Part shown: piece by piece, positions 57,846 to 64,000 of the stretch | How positions within the stretch are numbered: the stretch's first letter is position 1 | Layout of the letters: each line of letters opens with the position of its first letter | From: Anthoceros angustus | Taxonomy: Eukaryota > Streptophyta > Anthocerotopsida > Anthocerotales > Anthocerotaceae | Direction: 5' to 3' | Assembly: GCA_010909165.1 (NCBI GenBank) | Contig: MU008182.1 | Location: forward strand, 558,001-622,000 | DNA length: 64,000 nt | Notes under the pieces: model-generated | Databases searched by the model: none | What the model saw: only the letters and a program-made list of their open reading frames with translations | What the model was told of the DNA's origin: nothing | Made by a program: the position numbers and the translations under genes

Positions 57846-58969
57846 TAATTTCGCACTGAAGCCACACACCAGGAGGCCAGGACGCTAGCAGGTGCACGTT
57901 GGAGGAAGCAAACACAGGTAAACCATATGAAGAAATCTGCTGGTACTCAAACGAAGACGAGACGGATGATAATTCCTAACCTCTCCGAAGGGAACCTAAG
58001 CTGTTTCGTCAGCTTGCTCTCATTAGGATTCGCCATTTTTGTAAGCTGTGCTCCTTGAACATGCACCGCCACTTTGCATTCACTCTCAGTCTCCGGAAGC
58101 CAAGATGTTTGGAGCAGACTTTGCACAGGGTCATCATTGGCTGAGTGGTATAGAGGAGGACACTTAAAGCTATAGCTTCCCTCGCTGCTGAATACCATTG
58201 AGTGAGGAGGGCTCCTAATTATAATCGTGAAGGGTTCGATGTGGATTTGGGATGCTATTATTTTTGAAAAGAAGCTACGTTTTTGAAAAGAAGGGCCAAT
58301 AGCCAACAAATAGAAGAAATTGCTGAAACTATTAGCACTGGACAACGGGATTGCAAGATTGTTCAAGAGTTTCTTTTTCAGCATCATAGTTTCTTCGTGG
58401 ATCCATACTTCATATTAAAGCAACTGATAACTAAGAAACGAGACTACCCCTAGCATCTCGAGAAGACAATGTCTTAACACAAGTGGACAAACTGAGAGCT
58501 GCAAAAAGTGAAGCTTGCGCAAAGAGCTGTACAAACCTTCACCAGCAATGAGACGCTCAAGCTCGCTGGAGACCGAACTGGGGTAGTACCGAACATCGTG
58601 ACAATATTGCATGAACAATGTGCGTAAACTCCTCATAGTACCTACGTCCTGGCGAGTAGTACTTGCCTCCTTAGTTGGACAAGTTACATCTTGCTCAACA
58701 CCAAAAAGTTGCCCTTGCTTGATCTTTAGTTAGTGCATGCCTACTTAGGAAATGTGATTCGTGTGGATGTTCCAAGTTCTGACAAATTGTGTCTTCTCTC
58801 AAGGTCATGATAAGTATCCAGCATTGATGTGTCCAAGGAACTCGGCCCTCTCATATTAGTAGTTCCTGTGTCAATTCGCATGGAGCATTCAAGTATTATG
58901 TATGAGTTCTTCTATTGAAGAAAAGGTAGCCCTTGCTTCATCCTAATACAAGCCTACCTAATTATTTTT
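57846..58969. other. spacer downstream of the AT-hook gene
   Basis: No recognised gene. A 146-residue minus-strand frame (57947-58387) has no domain I know. At 58,700-58,980 a block containing GCCCTTGCTTCAT and ACAAGCCTAC occurs two to three times; it continues into the 3' end of the neighbouring gene. Confidence 0.4.
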
Positions 58970-60823
58970 TCAAAAATTAGCCCTTGCTTCATCTTCATAC
59001 AAGCCTACATACGGAATGTGATTCGTACCTTCGGTAGATATGTTACGTTCTCCCAAAGAGTGTCTTGTCTCAAAATTATGATGAATATCTTGTATCCATG
59101 TGTCGAAGGAACTTGGTATCATCGACTCATGGTTCATTTCTTCAATAGTACCACCTTCATGGGCATTCAAATTTTCCATGCTTATAGCAACACCTTCGGA
59201 GGCAGTCAAATTTTCCATGCTTATAGCAACACCTTCGGAGGCATTCAAATTTTCCATGCTTATAGCAACACCTTCACGGGCATTCAAATTTTCCATGCTT
59301 ATAGCAACACCTTCATGGGCATTCAAATTTTCCATGCTTATAGAAACACCTTCACGGGCATTGAAACTGTCAAAGCTCATAGGATCTTGCATTCTTCCTT
59401 CTGCAGAGATCGCCAATAACAATGTTAGCATCCTGGAATTATAATTTATATGACTATCCTCTCACTATGATAAAAAGAAACAAATTGCGTTTTTGCAAAA
59501 AAAAAAATGCTTCACTTCATCCTTACGTATATATGGAATTTAACCAGTCATACCTTCGTTGAACATTGTCGTCTCAAGGGTGCAAACTTTGGGGACAACA
59601 TGCAAACTCTCTGTTGGCGAATAATGTGTTGTCTGACCTTGCTGGCGACTTTCTCTTAGAGATGCCTCTAACCAATCAAGTAGCCCCCTATTTCCAGCAG
59701 CATTGAGAGGATTCATTCTTTTATCCTCGTTCTTGCCATCCAAATTCGCATCCCTCATGCCTAGAAAATTTTGGAAAGTTTCTAGTTTACTTGTAGAGTT
59801 ACTCAACTCATAGTCAATAATTGTGTCCCCCTCCTTGTCAAGTGGGTCTACCTTCCATACTTCTTTGCAAAGCTGTTTCTTTTGCTTCTTCAAGGCTCGC
59901 CATTCCTCCTTCTCCTTTGCGGTTGAACGTTTCTTTTGAATTGGCCGGTTGCTATTATCAGCAGAGGATCCTGTAGCAGCTCCACCTGCATGAGAAGGCT
60001 TAGGTGTAGCTCTACTTTTAATTTTTGCATTCCTAGCTTTGGGTGCACGATTCGTGATGATGGGCCTTGAAGGATCCCTTGGCTTGCCTTTCGAGACTAG
60101 TGCACGTGCTCTTCGTCTTGGCTGCGAAGGAATATTGCCCCCATTCTTAGGATCATTCTTAGAACCTAGATGATGTCCTCTCTGTTTTGGCTGCAAAGGA
60201 ATATTGCCCCCAGTCTTTGGCTTGTTCTTCGAACCAAGAGGACGTCCTCTTCGTTTAGGTGGTGGTTGCAAAGGTACCAGTGCACCAATGCCATCAGCGG
60301 CACCAGCACTATCAACGGCACCAGCACCATCAACGACATCAACGGTACCAGCACCATCGACATCAAAGGCTTCAATGGTATCAGCGGCATCATAGGGCGC
60401 ATCATAGGTATCCCAAGCATCATAATTGTCCATGTCAGCACGGCCACGTGCACCTTCACTACCATGACCTGCATTAGCGGCATCAACTTCATCGCAGCCA
60501 ACTCCTTCTTCATTGCAATCAACTACATCGTCGTATGATGGCTGGCTAGACGAGCTGTGGCTAAATTGCGCACCCGAGTCAGACGAGCTGTTAGATGGAC
60601 CTGAGTCAGACGAGCTGCTGGATGCACTTGAGTCACCTTCTTCTTCATTGGATGATGAGTGGGCAGACCAGCTGCTAGATGCGCTAGAGACAACTTCTTC
60701 ACATGTTTTATGTAGTTCGGCAGCTCCGATGTCCACTCCTCCACCCTCTTGCAAAGCTTTTGGATCAGACAATGATGGTCCCTTATCCCTTGTCTCTACC
60801 CCCGGAGTATTTGCAGTACCCAT
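58970..60823 (-). CDS. AT-hook, Ser/Asp-rich nuclear-type protein with 13-residue repeats, 2 exons
   Basis: Exon 1 is 60823-59554 and exon 2 is 59400-58970, joined in phase (G/AA) to 566 residues. The frame is open upstream to 61006 but with unlikely content, so Met at 60823 (MGTANTPGVETRDKG) is preferred. In order: Ser-rich acidic tract (about residues 35-100), a low-complexity Asp/Ala/Gly segment, then a classical AT-hook KRRGRPLGSKNKPKTGG. Two decayed copies of the hook module follow (KQRGHHLGSKNDPKNGG; RRRARALVSKGKP), then a basic nuclear-localisation-like KKRSTAKEKEEWRALKKQ and a helical WLEASLRESRQQ. Exon 2 encodes about six copies of a 13-residue unit (NAREGVAISMENL). It would bind the AT-rich minor groove. 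It could be a host gene or a transposon-encoded protein; I recognise no family. Confidence 0.55.
59146..59380 (-). repeat. 39-bp minisatellite in exon 2 of the AT-hook gene
   Basis: Six copies of a 39-bp unit; on the plus strand each contains TTCAAATTTTCCATGCTTAT followed by AGCAACACCTTC. It keeps the reading frame and encodes the EGVAISMENL repeat. Confidence 0.95.
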
Positions 60824-61299
60824 TCTACCTTGGTCAAATCTTAGCTTAGCTCGGATACATGCATGCGTTAGGACTGTTAGATTATTGATCACCATTGGCA
60901 AAAGTAAACAGAAGTGACGCAAAAAAGTAGATAAGAAAAAATGTATAACCGACAAGGTATAACTAACAAAGTAGTATATCTTAGGAGTTGTTGTGACAAG
61001 GTACATACCTAACTAAGTATATCTTCGGCGTTGTTGGGACTTGGCATGTTGTCAAAGCTCGAAATCTGATTGTGTGTCTTCCATGTTGTACGCTAAGATG
61101 ACAGTAGCCTAGTAGCTATTCTTTGCAATATAAAAATAAAACAAGATAGGCAAAATCAAAACAGAGTTGAGAAAAAACTCACGGAACAAGAGGATAAAAA
61201 TATAGTTCAAGCCACCTATCCACACATATATAGAGACTAAAAAAACGCTAAGGACTCGACGAAAGACTAAGGAAACAAATAGACTCGCACAAAAGAAGT
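60824..61299. promoter_or_regulatory. 5' flank of the AT-hook gene
   Basis: Presumed promoter and leader, AT-rich, ending at the microsatellite. No specific site is claimed. Confidence 0.35.
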
Positions 61300-61768
<469 letters not shown>

Positions 61769-61789
61769 CTTCTAGTATAAGTAATGATG

Positions 61790-62312
61790 GTAAAACTTAG
61801 CTTAGGGCTTAAGGAAGATAGTCGGCTTTTAGCAGTTACTTTGGAAATGATGTAAGCCTTCGTATAAAAGGAGATGACGCTAGTCTTAGAGGGGCATCTT
61901 GTGATCCTAGCATTGGGAGCTACACTCGTGAGGATAGGACTTTGGAGCCTAAAGACTTTGGGAGCCTGGAGTGTGAGCATGTCTAGAAGGATTCTAGCAC
62001 TTGGGAGCTACACTCTTGTGAGAATAGGACTGTGGTGCCTAAAGGCCTTGGGAGCCTAGAGTGTGAGCGTGCTAGAGAAGAGTTGTTTGAAGAGGAGATC
62101 AAGGGGAGAGAGATAAGCTCCTAGCTTAGGCAAAGATGGGGAGCTCTCTTTGATCTCTCATGTATTCTTGTTGACTCTTGCTGGAATAAAACACAGGCCG
62201 GCCGACGCGAGTCGTCCGTGGAAGGACAGCTGGCTACTTGGCCTAGTGCGGTGTCCGGTGATGGTTTTGTCACTAAGCTGCGTGGCCTCCACCGCTAAAA
62301 GGGTGTTACTTG
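61790..62312 (+). mobile_element. LTR of an LTR retrotransposon (probable 5' LTR)
   Basis: Carries a promoter-like GTATAAAAGG at about 61,862. Downstream is an internal duplication around CTTGGGAGCTACACTC (about 61,912 and 61,998, with GTGAGAATAGGACT-like text), typical of LTR U3/R regions. It ends immediately before a primer-binding site. The left end is not defined because the microsatellite abuts it. Confidence 0.65.
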
Positions 62313-62326
62313 TGGTATTAGAGCTC
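62312..62326 (+). other. retrotransposon primer-binding site (initiator tRNA-Met type)
   Basis: GTGGTATTAGAGCTC matches, with one change, the TGGTATCAGAGC sequence complementary to the 3' end of initiator tRNA-Met used by many plant Copia/Gypsy elements. It lies directly after the LTR, which fixes the element's direction as plus. Confidence 0.7.
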
Positions 62327-62363
62327 AAGGTTGAAGCATCTTTTAGCTAGGGCGTTAGCGGAG

Positions 62364-62593
62364 ATGGCTGATTCTCAAGAGCCAGCAGCGAGAGTAGCAG
62401 CGGAAGAAGAGAGAAGGCTCCTATGTTGGAGACCGCAATGGATGAGCCTCAGATGGAGCCACTAATTCCTGGAACGGCAGAGGCAGATACCTCTGGGCCG
62501 AAGACCGCCACCATGCCACAAGAGGAGCTTCAAAATCTTTTGAGGAGAATGGAAGCTAAAGAGCAATAAGTATAAGGAAAAAGAAAGCTCGCC
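62364..62593 (+). pseudogene. start of a retrotransposon gag, truncated
   Basis: About 50 bases after the primer-binding site, an ATG opens MADSQEPAARVAAEEERR, the place and composition of a gag start. The frame breaks soon after, with MPQEELQNLLRRMEAKEQ in another frame at 62,514-62,567. It is cut off at 62,594 by the CACTA-like end. Confidence 0.45.
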
Positions 62594-63009
62594 CTACTAG
62601 AAAGAGGGGTGTTTTACAAAACCCCTTTTGCAAATCCCTTTTGACTGGAGGTGCTACCTCCTTCCTTGTCGTCCATGCTTGCGCGCAGCCGCAAGGCGAA
62701 CATGAAGAATGATCGACGTGATTCCCGGGCGGAGCAATCCGCCAGTTGGTGGAGGACGATCAATTTTGGCTTCATGCTCTTGCCATACCGCACGGGTTGC
62801 TAAGTACACGTGGTACCAATGCTCAATTCACGTTGAATTTTGTCATGTATCTCCTTCGTTGTGGGACGAGATAGCGAGATTGTGCAGACACTCGTCGAAG
62901 ATCGACCGACTGACTCCCATCTCGCGTATCGAGAAGTTCACCAAGATTCTACTCTCATTGCGCCCAAGGTGCCCACCGTACTCCATAACGCTTTTGTTTT
63001 GGCTCTTAT

Positions 63010-63420
63010 TATGCTGCAATTCTATGGTGCTGATGCTCTGCAATTCTATGGTGATGATGCTCTGCAATTCTATGGTGCTGATGCTCTGCAATTCTATGGT
63101 GCTGATGCTTTGCAATTCTATGGTGCTGATGCTCTGCAATTCTATGGTGCTGATGCTGTGCAATTCTATGGTGCTGATGCTCTGCAATTCTATGGTGCTG
63201 ATGCTCTGCAATTCTATGGTGCTGATGCTCTGCAATTCTATGGTGCTGATGCTCTGCAATTCTATGGTGCTGATGCTCTGCAATTCTATGGTGCCGGCGA
63301 TGCTGCAGTTCTATGGTGATGCTCGCAATTCTGTGTCGATGCTGCGCTTATGGTGCTGATGCTCTGCAATTCTATGGTGCTGATGCTCTGCAATTCTATG
63401 GTGCTGATGCTCTGCAATTC
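63010..63420 (+). repeat. 24-bp minisatellite (LQFYGADA)
   Basis: About 12 nearly perfect copies of CAATTCTATGGTGCTGATGC plus TCTG, a degenerate stretch at 63,290-63,350, then three more copies. On the plus strand one frame encodes Leu-Gln-Phe-Tyr-Gly-Ala-Asp-Ala. No convincing gene surrounds it. Confidence 0.95.
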
Positions 63421-63525
63421 TTGTTACGCTCAGATGGCAACATAGCGGGGTGTGCAGTGGAGCCCCCGGATGCTGTTGATGATGTTTTTTTCCTCCCACC
63501 CTGACAATCCAAGTGTTTGTTGGGT

Positions 63526-63610
63526 CCCTACCAGCATGTGCGAACCTGAATTTCCCACAACTATGTCAAACGTAGTTGTGGGAAATTCAGGTTCACACAT
63601 GCTGGTAGGG
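63526..63610. repeat. 38-bp inverted repeat with 9-nt loop
   Basis: Left arm 63526-63563, starting CCCTACCAGCATGTG; loop TGTCAAACG; right arm 63573-63610, ending CATGCTGGTAGGG. Only one of the 38 pairs mismatches. It could be a tiny foldback element or a small-RNA hairpin. Confidence 0.95.
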
Positions 63611-64000
63611 CGTGAAGAGATAGAAGCGCAAGGCACTTAGGCTATTGTTGAGAGGGCCTCAGTGGCTGTCCTCCTCTTGCTGCCTGAATTTAGAAGCGCT
63701 GAGTACTGTGTGTGAGCATTGGTGTAGGGATGGGTTGGATTATGCCTGTGATGGAGACTTTGCTTTTGCAACTGGATGCACTCACTGATTGTTGAAAGAG
63801 GACTGCTGGACTGTGAAATGTTTGTCCCAGAGTGATTGTGATGCTATCGAAGTATGTGTATATGCCTCCTGCCAAGGTTGTGTGCTCGTTTTGGCTTGAA
63901 ATTTTGCAACTTTGTAATGATGGATCAAGGATTTTGCTCCTGGAGGAGGTTGAGGAATCTAGCTAAGGCTTTGGGGCAGACATTTTGGTGGAAGCTGTGC
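63611..64000. other. end of window
   Basis: No recognisable coding sequence. Presumed interior of the second CACTA-like element. Confidence 0.35.

Larger units (their letters stand above)
62594..64000 (+). mobile_element. left end of a second CACTA-like element, running off the window
   Basis: CCCTACTAGAAAGAGGGG at 62594 matches the terminus of the complete element at 49,548 (CCCTACTAGAAAAGGG) apart from one insertion-like difference. A subterminal stem, GGGGTGTTTTACAAAACCCC, follows at once, then TTTTGCAAATCCC. It interrupts the retrotransposon gag. No matching right end is seen before 64,000, so the length is unknown. Confidence 0.6.

Overview
The window is nuclear DNA from a land plant. 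The genes are split by short introns (about 70 to 200 bases, one of about 630) with GT..AG borders. The content is plant-specific: a PLS-type pentatricopeptide repeat (PPR) protein, an LRR receptor-like kinase, a plastid-type DnaJ and plant class III peroxidase debris. The long, near-identical PPR modules and compact introns lean towards a seed-free plant (moss, lycophyte or fern), but this is inference and I cannot name the species.

Bases 1-33,000 are gene-rich. In order they hold: a possible 3' end of an unrecognised gene (+); APS kinase (-); a decayed PIF/Harbinger transposon; translation elongation factor eEF1B beta (+, 7 exons); a tRNA-like relic; a 1160-residue PPR protein (-); a plastid TPR/membrane protein of unknown function (+, 6 exons); an LRR receptor-like kinase of the MUSTACHES type (-, 2 exons); a plastid DnaJ (-, 11 exons) divergent from COX16 (+, 3 exons); mitochondrial serine hydroxymethyltransferase (+, 15 exons); and a mitochondrial succinate/fumarate carrier (-). 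Most are housekeeping genes of organelles or translation. They do not form an operon-like pathway, though SHMT, COX16 and the carrier are all mitochondrial.

Bases 33,000-64,000 are repeat-rich. The only convincing intact genes are a secreted beta-helix (pectin-lyase-fold) protein at 38.5-40.8 kb (-, 6 exons) and an AT-hook/Ser-rich protein with a 13-residue repeat at 59-60.8 kb (-). Around them lie two 1.46-kb direct repeats, each keeping a similar open frame; pogo/CENP-B-like transposase debris; a broken receptor kinase; a retropepsin relic; a complete 5,865-bp CACTA-like element with a 3-bp target duplication and an internal 857-bp satellite; peroxidase and PPR pseudogenes; an LTR with primer-binding site; and the left end of a second CACTA-like element. 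Minisatellites with periods divisible by three (18, 24 and 39 bp) recur inside coding or formerly coding DNA. Two near-perfect hairpins also stand out.

Exon borders were inferred by eye from splice consensus, frame continuity and remembered family sequences. No search or alignment was run.
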